DNA of 64,000 nucleotides. Source: Planctomycetota bacterium (GTDB taxonomy: Bacteria > Planctomycetota > UBA1135 > GCA-002686595). Each line of letters opens with the position of its first letter. Position 1 is the stretch's first letter. Shown here one piece after another: positions 7,040 through 16,267 of this stretch. Location of the stretch: positions 25,581 to 89,580 of the forward strand of contig JADYYP010000064.1 of the NCBI GenBank assembly GCA_020853575.1, written 5' to 3'. Made by a program: the position numbers and the translations under genes. The notes under the pieces are model-generated. The model was not told the DNA's origin. It ran no database searches and saw only the letters and a program-made list of their open reading frames with translations.

Positions 7040-7695
7040 CGTCCGGGATTCTCTGCGAGCCACTGCGCGCGTGCCGCAGCCGCTCGCGCGCCTTCATCGG
7101 TTTCGCCATCGTAGTGCCCGCGCACGACCCCGCGTGCATCGAGCACGATCAAGCGCGTCGAATGCGTGACCTGCATGCCCAGCGCAGCGCCAGCGTCCTT
7201 GGCCCGCGCCAACCACAGGGAGCGCAACACGCCGTCGATCTGCTGCTCCGGTCCGGTCAGGAACCACCAGCGTTCCGCATCCGCCTCGAAGCGCGCCGCG
7301 TAAGCGCTCAGCACTTCGAGCGTGTCGATCTCGGGGTCGACGCTGAAGCTCACCAAGCGCGCGGGAACGCCGCGCAACAACGCTTGCACGCTGCGCATCT
7401 GACCCGAGACGCGCGGGCAGGGCCCGGTGCAGGTCGTGAAGATGAAATCGAGCACGCAGGGCTGGCCCAGGAGATCCGCTTTGCGCACCGCTCGTCCGGT
7501 GTGCGAGCGCAGCTCGAACTCGGCCAGAGGCTCGCCCTGGAACGGGTCGTCCGCGGCCACGGCCAAAGTGACCGCGCTCCCGGGCCCGGCCTGGCTGTCG
7601 CATGCGCCGTGTCCACAGAGCAAGGCGAACGCCAGCCCACCCGCACGCAGGGCCTCGGTCACTGCGCCAGGACGTGCCGCACCGCGCGCGCGCAC
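7036..7695 (-). CDS. SCO1/SenC/PrrC-family copper chaperone
   Basis: Thioredoxin-fold protein that delivers copper to the CuA centre of oxidase subunit II or reduces its cysteines. The copper-binding motif is present as FTTCTGPCPRVSG (CxxxCP), with the third ligand His in the later QVTHSTRLIVLD segment. FSVDPEIDTLEVLSAYAARF is the usual family core. A hydrophobic segment at the N-terminus (RAGGLAFALLCGHGAC) is a signal or anchor with a possible lipid-modified Cys. The start is uncertain: GTG 7695 lies just after the coxD stop and is used here; GTG 7662 is equally reasonable. A longer frame to 7770 would overlap coxD. It sits between coxD and ctaM, as expected for an assembly gene. Confidence 0.9.
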   Translation of the reverse strand: MRARGAARPGAVTEALRAGGLAFALLCGHGACDSQAGPGSAVTLAVAADDPFQGEPLAEFELRSHTGRAVRKADLLGQPCVLDFIFTTCTGPCPRVSGQMRSVQALLRGVPARLVSFSVDPEIDTLEVLSAYAARFEADAERWWFLTGPEQQIDGVLRSLWLARAKDAGAALGMQVTHSTRLIVLDARGVVRGHYDGETDEGARAAAARAQWLAENPGR

Positions 7696-7702
7696 GCTCG
7701 AC

Positions 7703-8140
7703 TCAGTGTCCGCTCGCACCTGCGGCGTTCTCGTCGCCCTGGCCCGCCGGCAATCCGTGCGGCTGTCCACGGCCCTTCGCCGGGTGGTGTGGATCGAGCG
7801 CGTTGACCACCTCGCCGGTCTCGTCGATCACGTAACCAACGGGGTGATCGCGGCGATCTCCGTTGAACACCGTGTCGGGCATGTTGGCGAACAACACGAT
7901 CGCCACCAACACGGGAGTCGGGAGGATCAGCGACCACACGATGAAGCGCTCGAACCGCATGTGCATGAAGTACATGAGGATCAAGAGCCCCTTCACCAGC
8001 GCGCACACCAGCAGGCCGCTCCACAGGAACCAGCGCGGGTCGCGGAAGAACATGCCCCATGCGACCTCGATCGCGGTGAGCACGAACAAGACGATGAAGA
8101 TGCGGAAGACGCTGTAGCCGAGATCTTTTCCGTGTGCCAT
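7703..8140 (-). CDS. coxD: cytochrome c oxidase subunit IV (caa3 type)
   Basis: A 145-aa small oxidase subunit with three membrane helices: YSVFRIFIVLFVLTAIEVAW, FLWSGLLVCALVKGLLILMY and FIVWSLILPTPVLVAIVLF. LLILMYFMHMRFE is the usual motif of prokaryotic subunit IV. The soluble C-terminal tail is longer than usual (about 50 residues, His/Gly/Pro-rich, ending GHGLPAGQ-like sequence and HPAKGRGQPHG). It starts 15 bp after coxC and helps hold the oxidase complex together in the inner membrane. Identification rests on sequence pattern and operon position. Confidence 0.88.
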   Translation of the reverse strand: MAHGKDLGYSVFRIFIVLFVLTAIEVAWGMFFRDPRWFLWSGLLVCALVKGLLILMYFMHMRFERFIVWSLILPTPVLVAIVLFANMPDTVFNGDRRDHPVGYVIDETGEVVNALDPHHPAKGRGQPHGLPAGQGDENAAGASGH

Positions 8141-8154
8141 CGAGAGTCCTCCGC

Positions 8155-8793
8155 TCACATCAAGTAGACGATGGTGAAGAGCAGCACCCACACCAGGTCG
8201 ACGAAGTGCCAGTACAGTCCCGCGAGCTCGACCTTCATGTACTTTTCCTGCGGGATCTTGCGGAAGATCGCCGCCACCAGGATGCACAGGTTCCAGATCA
8301 CGCCGGCCGTCACGTGCAAGCCGTGGAAGCCGGTCATCGCGTAGAACGTCGACCAGAAGATGTCCACGTCGGGGGTGTTGTTCGCGTGCAGCAGCTCGAG
8401 GTACTCGTAGACCTGGATGCCGACGAAGCAGGCGCCGATCACGACCGTCAGCGCCAGCCACTTGATCAACCCGCCATTGTCGCCGAGCATCGCGCGCTCG
8501 ACGGCCTTCACCATCGTCGCCGAGCTGCAGATCAGGATGAAGGTGTTGAAGGCCGTGATGTTGACCGCCAAGCGATCCGCCGGGTCGGGCCAGGTCGCCG
8601 CGCCCATGCGCAGCACGATGTAGGTTCCGATCAACCCCGTGAAGAACATGATCTCGGTCGCGAGGAACAACCAGATCGCGAACTTGCCACGGTTCACCGG
8701 CGGACCACTGTCGTAGTCGTAGATCGCGTGGTGCGGCACGGGCGCGTCGACCGCGGGGTCGAACGCAGGAATCGCTGCGGGTGAGATGTTCAT
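8155..8793 (-). CDS. coxC: cytochrome c oxidase subunit III
   Basis: A 212-aa integral membrane subunit with five predicted helices. Family landmarks include KFAIWLFLATEIMFFTGL (conserved Glu in the first helix region), the FHGLHVTAGVIWNL motif with its conserved His and Gly residues, and YWHFVDLVWVLLFTIVYL at the C-terminus. The short five-helix form is normal for this class. Subunit III stabilises proton uptake by subunit I. It lies 9 bp downstream of ctaB and 14 bp upstream of coxD in the operon. Confidence 0.95.
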   Translation of the reverse strand: MNISPAAIPAFDPAVDAPVPHHAIYDYDSGPPVNRGKFAIWLFLATEIMFFTGLIGTYIVLRMGAATWPDPADRLAVNITAFNTFILICSSATMVKAVERAMLGDNGGLIKWLALTVVIGACFVGIQVYEYLELLHANNTPDVDIFWSTFYAMTGFHGLHVTAGVIWNLCILVAAIFRKIPQEKYMKVELAGLYWHFVDLVWVLLFTIVYLM

Positions 8794-8802
8794 CGAGGAT
8801 CT

Positions 8803-9726
8803 CTAGAGGCTGCCTCGGGCGCCGAGTGCGCGCACGAGCGGGTCCATCAGAGTGAGCGAATACAGCGCTGGCACGTAGACCAACGAAACGAGCACGACCG
8901 TGCGCGCGCGCGCGCGCGTCTCTTTCAATGCGAACGCCAACGAGGCCGCGCAGTAGGCCAGGCCCAGTGTGAGTGCCGTGGCGACGTACAGTCCGCCGGC
9001 CTCTCCACGCAGCGCGGGCAGCAGCGACACCGGCAACACCACCAGGCTGTAGAGGAACGCCTGGCGCCCGGCCATGCCATCGGTCTGCGGCAGGGCCGGC
9101 AGCATCTTCAATCCGGCGCGGGCGTAGTCCTCGCGGTACAGCCAAGCGATCGCCAGGAAGTGCGGGAACTGCCAAGCGAACAGACCCGCGAACAGGTACC
9201 AGCCCCAGCCGTGCACGTCGCCGGCCAACGCGGCGAATCCGAGGAGTGGCGGCATTGCGCCGGGAATTGCGCCCACGGTGGTGTTGAGCGAGCTCAGGCG
9301 CTTGAGCGGCGTGTACACCAAGGCGTAGGCGACCAGCGTGCCCAGCCCGAGCAATGCGCTGAGCGTGTTGAAGCGCGCCGCGAGTCCAGCGATCCCGACG
9401 AGCGTCAGGCCGGCACCGACGAGGATCGCATCGCGCGTTCGCACTCGGCCCGTGACCAGCGGTCGCTGCGCGGTGCGCTGCATGCGCGCGTCGGTGTCGC
9501 GCTCGAGCACTTGATTGAAGATGCTCGAGGCCCCGGCAACGGCGGAGATGTACAACGCGGCCTCGGCCAGCCGCGCGAGATCGGCCGCGGCGCCGCGCGC
9601 CAAGAGTCCGCCGATGAACGCAGCGAATGCGACCATGGCGGTGATCCGCGGCTTGCACAGGACCACCCAAGCGTCCCATGCCGATTGCGGCGCCACCCAC
9701 GCGTTCGACACGCCCGGCGTCTTCAT
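8803..9726 (-). CDS. ctaB: protoheme IX farnesyltransferase (heme O synthase)
   Basis: A UbiA-superfamily prenyltransferase that attaches a farnesyl group to heme B, giving heme O for the oxidase. It is 307 aa with about nine membrane helices. The first Asp-rich motif is NQVLERDTDARMQRTAQRPL and the second conserved loop is YTPLKRLSSLNTTVGAIPGAMPP; both are diagnostic. The start ATG 9726 overlaps the ctaA stop (ATGA); the frame is open further upstream but that part is not protein-like. A run of alternating CG (about 8901-8917) falls within the gene. Confidence 0.95.
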   Translation of the reverse strand: MKTPGVSNAWVAPQSAWDAWVVLCKPRITAMVAFAAFIGGLLARGAAADLARLAEAALYISAVAGASSIFNQVLERDTDARMQRTAQRPLVTGRVRTRDAILVGAGLTLVGIAGLAARFNTLSALLGLGTLVAYALVYTPLKRLSSLNTTVGAIPGAMPPLLGFAALAGDVHGWGWYLFAGLFAWQFPHFLAIAWLYREDYARAGLKMLPALPQTDGMAGRQAFLYSLVVLPVSLLPALRGEAGGLYVATALTLGLAYCAASLAFALKETRARARTVVLVSLVYVPALYSLTLMDPLVRALGARGSL

Positions 9727-10670
9727 CGCGCGCCCTCCCAACCGGCCACGACCGACGCCTGCTCGTCCAGCGCGCAACGGCGGTGGATCCACATGACCGC
9801 GGCCACGGTGGCCTGCAGCACGAAAGCTCCGAACAGGACGTGCGCCGTGGCAGTCAAGGTCTCCGCGGTCGAAACCTCGCCCGTGAAGCCGCCGCTGACC
9901 AGCAGGATCGCGACCAGCGCCAGCAGACCGAGCACGACCTGCGCCAAGATCAGCCCCAAGAGGCGCATGGCGCGTCGCGCGAGCTCGCCGTCGGCGCATT
10001 CACGCATTCCACGGGCGAGCACGACGACGGCGCCTGTCGCGAGGGCTGCGAAGGCGATGTGCGCCACGAGCGCGAGGTCGTTGCCAGTGTGACGCAACCA
10101 CGCGCCGAGCACGATCTGCGCGTAGACCGCCAGCAGCGCCAACACCGACGCCCGCCGCATGCTCGCCGCGCCTGCCAGGGAAACGCGGGGCAAGGCGCCG
10201 AACGCGGGATCGCTGAGCACCACGTTGACGGCCAAGGTGGCCAGCGTCGCTTGGGCGAAGACGCCGTGCAAAAACGCGAGGTCCGGACTGCTCTCGAGCA
10301 CGCGGAAGCCACCGATCGCGCCTTGCGCGCACACGGCGGCCAGGCCGATCCAGGCCCACTTGATCCGCGTCGCCCCGACCTTGGCGCGGTGCGAGGCGCC
10401 GACCAGGAGGATCGAGAGCAGACCCACGAGCGTGCCGAACAAGCGGTGCGAGTGCTCCGCGAACGTGCCCGAGTTCGCGAACCACTTCTCGATCGGGTAG
10501 GCCAGCAGGAAGTGGTCGCCGTGTCCGCGATCGAGCACCCACCAACCGTCGATGGCCATACCTGCGCGCAGAGTCGTGACCGTGCCGCCGAGCACGACCA
10601 GCGGCAACGCCGCCAGCCAAGTGCCGAGCGCCAAGCGCCGCGGCCAGGGAGAAGTCCCGCTCGTCGTCAT
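9723..10670 (-). CDS. ctaA: heme A synthase (COX15/CtaA family)
   Basis: Oxidises the C8 methyl of heme O to the formyl group of heme A. At 315 aa with eight predicted helices it has the expected length. Conserved heme-ligand histidines are visible in AEHSHRLFG (the EHxHR motif), FLHGVFAQATL, LALVAHIAFAAL and LTATAHVLFGAF. The two-fold repeat of four-helix bundles is clear. It is placed directly before ctaB, so hemes O and A are made from adjacent genes; the presence of ctaA implies an a-type heme in the oxidase. Confidence 0.93.
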   Translation of the reverse strand: MTTSGTSPWPRRLALGTWLAALPLVVLGGTVTTLRAGMAIDGWWVLDRGHGDHFLLAYPIEKWFANSGTFAEHSHRLFGTLVGLLSILLVGASHRAKVGATRIKWAWIGLAAVCAQGAIGGFRVLESSPDLAFLHGVFAQATLATLAVNVVLSDPAFGALPRVSLAGAASMRRASVLALLAVYAQIVLGAWLRHTGNDLALVAHIAFAALATGAVVVLARGMRECADGELARRAMRLLGLILAQVVLGLLALVAILLVSGGFTGEVSTAETLTATAHVLFGAFVLQATVAAVMWIHRRCALDEQASVVAGWEGAR

Positions 10671-10718
10671 CGTCCGGTCTCGGGTCGTCGCGTCGTGGAG
10701 CGCTCGCGGCGTGCTCGC

Positions 10719-12554
10719 TCAGAGCGCGCGCGTCTGCGGGATGTAGTCCTCGGCCACCTCCGGCGAGCTGAACTCGTACGGACCGCGGTAGACCTTCAAC
10801 TCACGGTCGAAGTTGCCGTGCCCCGGAGGCGAGGGAGCGTCCCACTCGAGTGAGGCCGCGTTCCACGGATTGCGTCCGACGCGCTTGCCCCAGAACATCG
10901 AGTGGAAGAAATTCGCGACGAAGAAGATCTGCCACGCGAACATGCAGAAGGCGGACAACGTGATGAACTCGTTGATCGGCTGCAACTGCTGATAGACGTC
11001 GTAGGCGTACGGGTCCGCGGTGCGACGCATCAATCCGGCGACGCCGAGTTGGTGCATCATGTAGAAGGTCGTGTTCGTGAAGATGAACGACCCGACGAAG
11101 TGGATCTTGCCCATCGTCTCGTTCATCAGTCGCCCGAACATCTTCGGGAACCAGTGGTAGATCGCGGCGAAGATCGCGAACAGCGATCCGGCGAAGACCA
11201 CGTAGTGGAAGTGCGCCACCACGATGTACGTGTCGTGGATGTAGATGTCGACCGGCGTCGCGGCCATCCAGATGCCCGATAGACCGCCGATGATGAACAT
11301 CGAGACGAAGGCGCAGGCGAACAGCATCGGCGTGCGCAGGTGGATGCGCCCGCCCCACAGCGTGCCGAGCCAGTTGAAGACCTTGATCGCGCTGGGCAGC
11401 GCGATCATCACCGTGCTCACCATGAAGGTCATGCCCAGCGCGGGGTTCATGCCCGAGGTGAACATGTGGTGGCCCCACACGATGAAGCCCAGTCCGGCGA
11501 TCGCGCTCATCGAATAGACCATCGGCTTGTAGCCAAAGATCGGTTTGCGCGCGTGAACCGCGAGGATGTCCGAGGTGAAGCCCATCGCGGGCAGAACCAG
11601 GATGTACACCGCCGGGTGGCTGTAGAACCAGAACAGGTGCTGCCACAACAGCGGCTGACCACCGGCGGCCGCGGCCTCGGCGCCGTAGGCGAACGAGTCG
11701 GGCGTGACGTTGTTGACCAGCAGGTTGGTGGGCGTGAAGAAGCCCGTGTTCAGCACGCGGTCGAGCAGCTGCATGATGCTCGCGGCCGTCAACACCGGCA
11801 GCGCGAAGAGCTGCAGCAGCGATGTGATCATCAGGCCCCAGATCGACAGCGGCAGGCGCATCATGGTCAGCCCGGGCGCGCGCATCTTGACGATCGTGGT
11901 CACGTAGTTGACCGCGCCCATCATCGAGGACACACCGACCCAGGTCAGACCCATCAACCAGCAGGTTTGACCGCTGAGCGAGCCCGGGGCGGCGCTCTCG
12001 ATCGTCGACAACGGCGGGTAGCTGGTCCAGCCACCCGCGGCGTGACCGCCCTCGACGAAGAAGCCCAAGAGGATGAAGAAGAAGGCCGGGATCATGGTCC
12101 AGTAGCCCAGCATGTTGAGCTTGGGGAAGGCCATGTCCGGCGCGCCGATCATCAGCGGGATCAGGAAGTTGCCGAAGGCTCCCGTGAGCAACGGGATCAT
12201 CACGAAGAAGATCATGATGGTCCCGTGCATGGTGAAGAGCATGGTGTAGAACTCGGGCGTGATCGCACCGCCGGTGGCGGGGAACATCCAGGCCAGCCCG
12301 GGCATCGGTTGCCAAGGCCACGCGAGCTGGTAGCGAATCGCCATCGCCATCAGGCCACCGAGCACCAGGAACACCAGGCCGGAGAACAGGAACTGCAGCC
12401 CGATCACCTTGTGATCGACCGAGAACACGTACTTCCGCAGGAAGCCGAGCTCGTGGTGATCGTGGTGCTCACGCACCGTCCCCGGTTCGCCTTCGCCCGG
12501 TTGGACGTGCGGCGCGTGCACGTGGGGAGCCGCGGGAGTCGCAACCGGATTCAT
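10719..12554 (-). CDS. coxA: cytochrome c oxidase subunit I
   Basis: The catalytic heme-copper subunit that reduces O2 to water and pumps protons. At 611 aa, its landmarks are the heme a ligand in FTMHGTIMIFFV, the CuB His and cross-linked Tyr in WFYSHPAVYILVLP, the CuB pair in WGHHMFTSG, and the heme a3/a ligands in YIVVAHFHYVVF. The sequence YSHPAVY instead of HPEVY marks the A2 subfamily, which lacks the helix-VI glutamate of mitochondrial-type enzymes and uses the Tyr-Ser pair; Thermus and Rhodothermus caa3 are of that kind. The N-terminus is His-rich (HVHAPHVQ, EHHDHHELG), possibly metal-binding. ATG 12554 overlaps the coxB stop. Confidence 0.97.
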   Translation of the reverse strand: MNPVATPAAPHVHAPHVQPGEGEPGTVREHHDHHELGFLRKYVFSVDHKVIGLQFLFSGLVFLVLGGLMAMAIRYQLAWPWQPMPGLAWMFPATGGAITPEFYTMLFTMHGTIMIFFVMIPLLTGAFGNFLIPLMIGAPDMAFPKLNMLGYWTMIPAFFFILLGFFVEGGHAAGGWTSYPPLSTIESAAPGSLSGQTCWLMGLTWVGVSSMMGAVNYVTTIVKMRAPGLTMMRLPLSIWGLMITSLLQLFALPVLTAASIMQLLDRVLNTGFFTPTNLLVNNVTPDSFAYGAEAAAAGGQPLLWQHLFWFYSHPAVYILVLPAMGFTSDILAVHARKPIFGYKPMVYSMSAIAGLGFIVWGHHMFTSGMNPALGMTFMVSTVMIALPSAIKVFNWLGTLWGGRIHLRTPMLFACAFVSMFIIGGLSGIWMAATPVDIYIHDTYIVVAHFHYVVFAGSLFAIFAAIYHWFPKMFGRLMNETMGKIHFVGSFIFTNTTFYMMHQLGVAGLMRRTADPYAYDVYQQLQPINEFITLSAFCMFAWQIFFVANFFHSMFWGKRVGRNPWNAASLEWDAPSPPGHGNFDRELKVYRGPYEFSSPEVAEDYIPQTRAL

Positions 12555-13336
12555 TGACCTTCCTCCTTGCCGTTCGAGAACCACTCGGCCTTCAGCGCGG
12601 CCATGCGTGTCTTGAACTCCTCCGCCGACACGACGCGGACACTGCCGGCCATCTTGTAGTGGCCCCAACCGCACAACTCGGCGCACACGAGGTCGTACAC
12701 GCCGGTCTTGGTGGCGCGGAACCAGACGGGGATGGTGTGGCCGGGCAACGCGTCTTGTTTGAGGCGGAACTCCGGCACGAAGAAGCTGTGGATCACGTCG
12801 CGCGAGCGCAGCTTGAAGACCACGTCGGTGTCGACCGGCACGACGAACTCGAAGCTCGTCTCGAGATCGTCGACGGTGCCCAGCACGCCGTCGTCACCGG
12901 GGTAGCGGAAGCGCCAATCGAACTGGCTGGCCCAGACTTCGGCGATCGGATGCTCGACGGAGTACGCGCCGTCCTTGGGGAAGTTCTTCTGGAACTTGAT
13001 CTTGGCCCAGGTCTCCATCTGCGAGAAGGCGATGAACAACAGCGCCACCGCGGGGATCGCGGTCCAGATCATCTCGAGCTTGTGACTGCCGTGCGTGAAC
13101 GCGCCCTTGTCCGAGCGCTTGGCCGAGTACTTGAACACGAACCAGGCCAGGCACACCTCGGTGACGACGAACGTGAACGCCACCATGTAGAGGATCAAGT
13201 TGAACAGCCCGTCGATCTCACCCCCGAAGGAGGAGACGTTCTGCGGGAACCAAGTGTGCCACTCGTCGGCCTTCAGGAAGGTCCAGACGCCGAGGATCGG
13301 CACTGCCAAGAGCATCAAACTGAAGAGGAGGCGCAT
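12551..13336 (-). CDS. coxB: cytochrome c oxidase subunit II
   Basis: It accepts electrons from cytochrome c through a binuclear CuA site and passes them to subunit I. An N-terminal hydrophobic stretch and a second helix (NLILYMVAFTFVVTEVCLAW) anchor a periplasmic cupredoxin domain. CuA ligands are complete: His in SRDVIHSFFVPEFR and the CAELCGWGHYKM cluster (two Cys, His, Met, with the Glu). Unlike classical caa3 subunit II there is no fused C-terminal cytochrome c domain; the separate diheme cytochrome gene upstream may fill that role. The length of 261 aa is normal. Confidence 0.96.
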   Translation of the reverse strand: MRLLFSLMLLAVPILGVWTFLKADEWHTWFPQNVSSFGGEIDGLFNLILYMVAFTFVVTEVCLAWFVFKYSAKRSDKGAFTHGSHKLEMIWTAIPAVALLFIAFSQMETWAKIKFQKNFPKDGAYSVEHPIAEVWASQFDWRFRYPGDDGVLGTVDDLETSFEFVVPVDTDVVFKLRSRDVIHSFFVPEFRLKQDALPGHTIPVWFRATKTGVYDLVCAELCGWGHYKMAGSVRVVSAEEFKTRMAALKAEWFSNGKEEGQ

Positions 13337-13370
13337 GGGATCTCGAGCTCCTTCGAATGGACCGCGCGGG

Positions 13371-14771
13371 TTAGTGCTTGGCCGGCTCGGAGCCGTGTGT
13401 TTCGGGGGTCGAATGCGAGTCGTGCGCGTCGTGCGCCGGCGCGTGGACCAACTGCGGGCGCTCGGAAAGCGTCCCGACGTAATGCACCAGCGCCCAGATG
13501 TCGTCCGCGGTCAGTGAACTCGGCGCTTCCGGCATCGGAGTGCCGGCGATTCCGTTCTTGATGCGCCGGAACAGATCGATCGGACGCCGGCCGCCGCGGA
13601 AGATCCCGTAGCGCAAGTTGCGCGGGATGATGTCGTGCCCCCAATCGTCCTTGTAGGCGGGCTTGACCTCGCCACTCTGGGGGTCGGTGACGAATGCCGA
13701 AGCTCCGTTGCCGCGTCCCTCCGGGCCGTGGCACGAGAAGCAGTTCGCGCTCTTGGCGTCCAGGAACAGCTCGCGACCGCGCGCGATCGACTCCGGCGTC
13801 GGGTGCGGAACCTCGCCCTCGAACACCAGCAGTTTCTCGGCGGCCTTCTCCCACTTCGACCACACGTCGCTGTAGGCCGCCACGACGTCACCGCTGGTGA
13901 GCGCTTCTTCCTCGGCGAACGTCGCGACCAGGCTGCGCTCGACCATTCCGCGCATCGAGAGCAAGCGCACGTAGTCGACCAAGCCGTTGAGCTGCGCCTT
14001 CGAGAAGCGCCGGAACGAGGGCATCGCCGTGCCCGTGACACCCTCGTCGAGGATGCGGAACAAGTCGGCGCGCCGCGGCGTGCCTTTGCCGACGGCGGTG
14101 AACTTGAACGTGCCCTGGCGATAGTCGCGCGGAAGCGGGTTGAGGAAGCGCGCAGTCGGGCCATCGCCACCGCCCTCGGGACCATGGCAGTGCAAGCAGT
14201 GCTGGCGGTACAGCTCAGCGGAGCTGGCCAGCGTCGGATAGTAGTCGACGAACAGCGCCTTGGCCTTGGCCTTGAACTCGTCGTTGCGCAGCTCCGGCGC
14301 GGTCTCGGCCAGCAGCGCCGCCCAAGCGCGCTGGAGGTCGGGGCTCCAGCTGTGGATCGCCACCCGCTCGTACTCACCGGCCTCAATGTGCATCAGCGGT
14401 GTGCGGAAGTAGCGCGCGTTGTCCGTCGCCAGGCTGGCGAGGTCGCTCTCACTGAATTCGCCACTGCCTTGGTCGCCCTTGGGATACTGCGGCCAGTTGA
14501 GGTCGAAGCCCGACTCCTTCCACTCGTCGAGCAGCATGAACTGCGGATGCGCCGGCGTGCCGAACAGCATTTCCAGCGAGCCTGCGACGTTGGCCTGCAC
14601 GTCCAGCGGCACGAGCGGCTCGCCCTCGGGCGAGGTGGCGCGCGTCGCCTCCGAGAGGCTGTAGTGGATCACCGGCCGTGCGGCCGGGCGATCGGTGTCG
14701 AGCTGACAGGACCAAGACGCGCCCACGATGCACAGGGCGGCGACGAGGAGAGATCGGGACTCTGAGCGCAT
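13371..14771 (-). CDS. diheme c-type cytochrome, probably lipid-anchored
   Basis: First gene of the oxidase operon. From ATG 14771 it encodes 466 aa with a signal peptide (LLVAALCIVGASWSC; Cys22 is a plausible lipoprotein cysteine). Two heme c attachment sites are present, CLHCH (192-196) and CFSCH (344-348). Each is followed by a likely axial Met (GTAMPSF near 250; GTPMPEAP later). A roughly 170-residue N-terminal part without heme motifs precedes them. The C-terminus is His-rich. It probably donates electrons to subunit II. The frame is open 18 codons further upstream; the internal ATG is preferred because it places the signal peptide at the start. Confidence 0.9.
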   Translation of the reverse strand: MRSESRSLLVAALCIVGASWSCQLDTDRPAARPVIHYSLSEATRATSPEGEPLVPLDVQANVAGSLEMLFGTPAHPQFMLLDEWKESGFDLNWPQYPKGDQGSGEFSESDLASLATDNARYFRTPLMHIEAGEYERVAIHSWSPDLQRAWAALLAETAPELRNDEFKAKAKALFVDYYPTLASSAELYRQHCLHCHGPEGGGDGPTARFLNPLPRDYRQGTFKFTAVGKGTPRRADLFRILDEGVTGTAMPSFRRFSKAQLNGLVDYVRLLSMRGMVERSLVATFAEEEALTSGDVVAAYSDVWSKWEKAAEKLLVFEGEVPHPTPESIARGRELFLDAKSANCFSCHGPEGRGNGASAFVTDPQSGEVKPAYKDDWGHDIIPRNLRYGIFRGGRRPIDLFRRIKNGIAGTPMPEAPSSLTADDIWALVHYVGTLSERPQLVHAPAHDAHDSHSTPETHGSEPAKH

Positions 14772-15088
14772 CGACGTCGGAGCGGTCCGAGCTCGGACGA
14801 GCGCGCCTCCGCCGCACCGTGGCAAACCGGTGACGATCGGGGGCTCTCTCGCGCGCGGCGCGGATCGGCGTTGGGGACCGAAGACGGGGAAAGGAGGAAC
14901 GACACGTCGCGCGGTGGGCCGCGGACCATCTCACGGTGGATTCGAGATCCTCCGCACAGATTCGGTGTCAGACTACGAAGGGCGACGGACGAGTCAAGCA
15001 GAGTCTTCGCTACTCGGCACACGCGACCGTACGAACTTCAACGTACGCAAACCGGGATCAAAACGCGTCGCGTGACCCGCACTCCGGC
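14772..15088. other. divergent intergenic region upstream of the oxidase operon
   Basis: About 317 bp separate the first oxidase gene (minus) from the YgfZ-like gene (plus). No convincing gene is present; a plus-strand frame is open from 14936 into the YgfZ gene but is not family-like. Promoters of both units should lie here. I could not assign specific boxes or operators. Confidence 0.5.
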
Positions 15089-16267
15089 ATGGCGAGCGCG
15101 CGCTCGCACCGCTATCAACTCACCCGCTGCACGCTCGCCGGAAAGTCGCTCGAAGCCTTGGCCAAGAACTCACCGCTGCTCTCCCATCACCGCGCCGCCG
15201 GAGCCGAGCTCTCGCTGGGTGCAACTCCGTTCGCGCTCAGCTTTGGTGAAGTCCCCGACGAATACGCGGCGGCGCAAACGACGGCGGTCGTGTTCGATGC
15301 GACCGAGCGAGACTTGGTCTGCGTCACGGGCAGCGACGCCGCGGCGTTCCTGCAGCGCTTGCTCGCCAACACGGTGCGCACGTTGGCGCCCGGCCAAGGC
15401 AATCGCAACTTGCTGCTCTCGAGCAAGGGCAAGGTGCTGTTCGACTTCGATCTTTCCGTGCGCGAGGCGCAGATCCGCATGTCGCTGCCGCCGGCGTGCG
15501 GCGCGGCGTTCGCCAAGGCGCTCGACACCTATCATTTCAGCGAGAAATTGGCGATCCGCGATGATTCGGCGCAGCACGCGCCGCTGGCGCTGTGCGGCCC
15601 TTCGACGGCGCGCATCGTGCGCGAAGTCGTGGGTGTCGAACTTCCGCGCGAGGACCATGCGAGCGTCTCCGGCCGCTTCGGCGAGCGCGAGATCGACGTC
15701 ACCGCGCTGCCGGTCGCGGGCTCGGCCGGCGCGCGAATCGACGGTGGACCGGAGCTCGCGTTGGCCCTGTGGAACGCAGTCTGTGTCAGCGGCGCACGGC
15801 CCGCGGGGCGCGTCGCCTACGACTGCCTGCGCGTCGAAGCTGGCTGGGCCGAACCGGGCGTCGACGTCGACGACAGCGTGTATCCGCAGGAGGCGCGCCT
15901 GGAGCGCGGCTTCGCGCTCGACAAGGGCTGCTACATCGGCCAGGAGGTGGTCGCCAAGATCGACACCTACGGTGGGCTCAACAAACGCCTGGTCGCGTTG
16001 CGCGTCTCCCATGACGACCCGCTGCCGCGCGGCGCGCGTCTGTTCGGCGAAGACGAGGGCGAGTGGCGCGACCTGGGCGTGATCACCTCGTGGGCGTATT
16101 CGTTCGTGCTCGACACCGGACTGGTGCTGGCTTACGTCAAGCGCCGGCACCAAGCGTGTGGCACGCGCTTTCGCATCGGAGACCCGCAGGCACCGCTGGG
16201 AGAAGCGGTGGTCGTCGCGTTGCCCGTTCGCAGCGGCGCGCTGGCTCCAACAGGCGAGTTCGAGTGA
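15089..16267 (+). CDS. YgfZ/GcvT-like folate-binding protein
   Basis: A member of the aminomethyltransferase fold that in E. coli (YgfZ) uses folate to support Fe-S cluster assembly or repair. The YgfZ hallmark KGCYIGQEVVAK is present, with the conserved Cys. The N-terminal GcvT fold is recognisable from VVFDATERDLVCVTGSDAAAFLQRLL and the C-terminal barrel from LGVITSWAYSFVLDTGLVLAYV. At 392 aa it is longer than typical because of about 35 extra N-terminal residues, so the true start may lie inside. It ends exactly one base before the convergent neighbour's stop codon, with no intergenic DNA. It is cytoplasmic. Confidence 0.87.
   Translation: MASARSHRYQLTRCTLAGKSLEALAKNSPLLSHHRAAGAELSLGATPFALSFGEVPDEYAAAQTTAVVFDATERDLVCVTGSDAAAFLQRLLANTVRTLAPGQGNRNLLLSSKGKVLFDFDLSVREAQIRMSLPPACGAAFAKALDTYHFSEKLAIRDDSAQHAPLALCGPSTARIVREVVGVELPREDHASVSGRFGEREIDVTALPVAGSAGARIDGGPELALALWNAVCVSGARPAGRVAYDCLRVEAGWAEPGVDVDDSVYPQEARLERGFALDKGCYIGQEVVAKIDTYGGLNKRLVALRVSHDDPLPRGARLFGEDEGEWRDLGVITSWAYSFVLDTGLVLAYVKRRHQACGTRFRIGDPQAPLGEAVVVALPVRSGALAPTGEFE

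Noticed and set aside
14936..15088. N-terminal extension of the YgfZ-like protein from GTG 14936
   Set aside because: The extension is not family-like and would use up half of the divergent promoter region.
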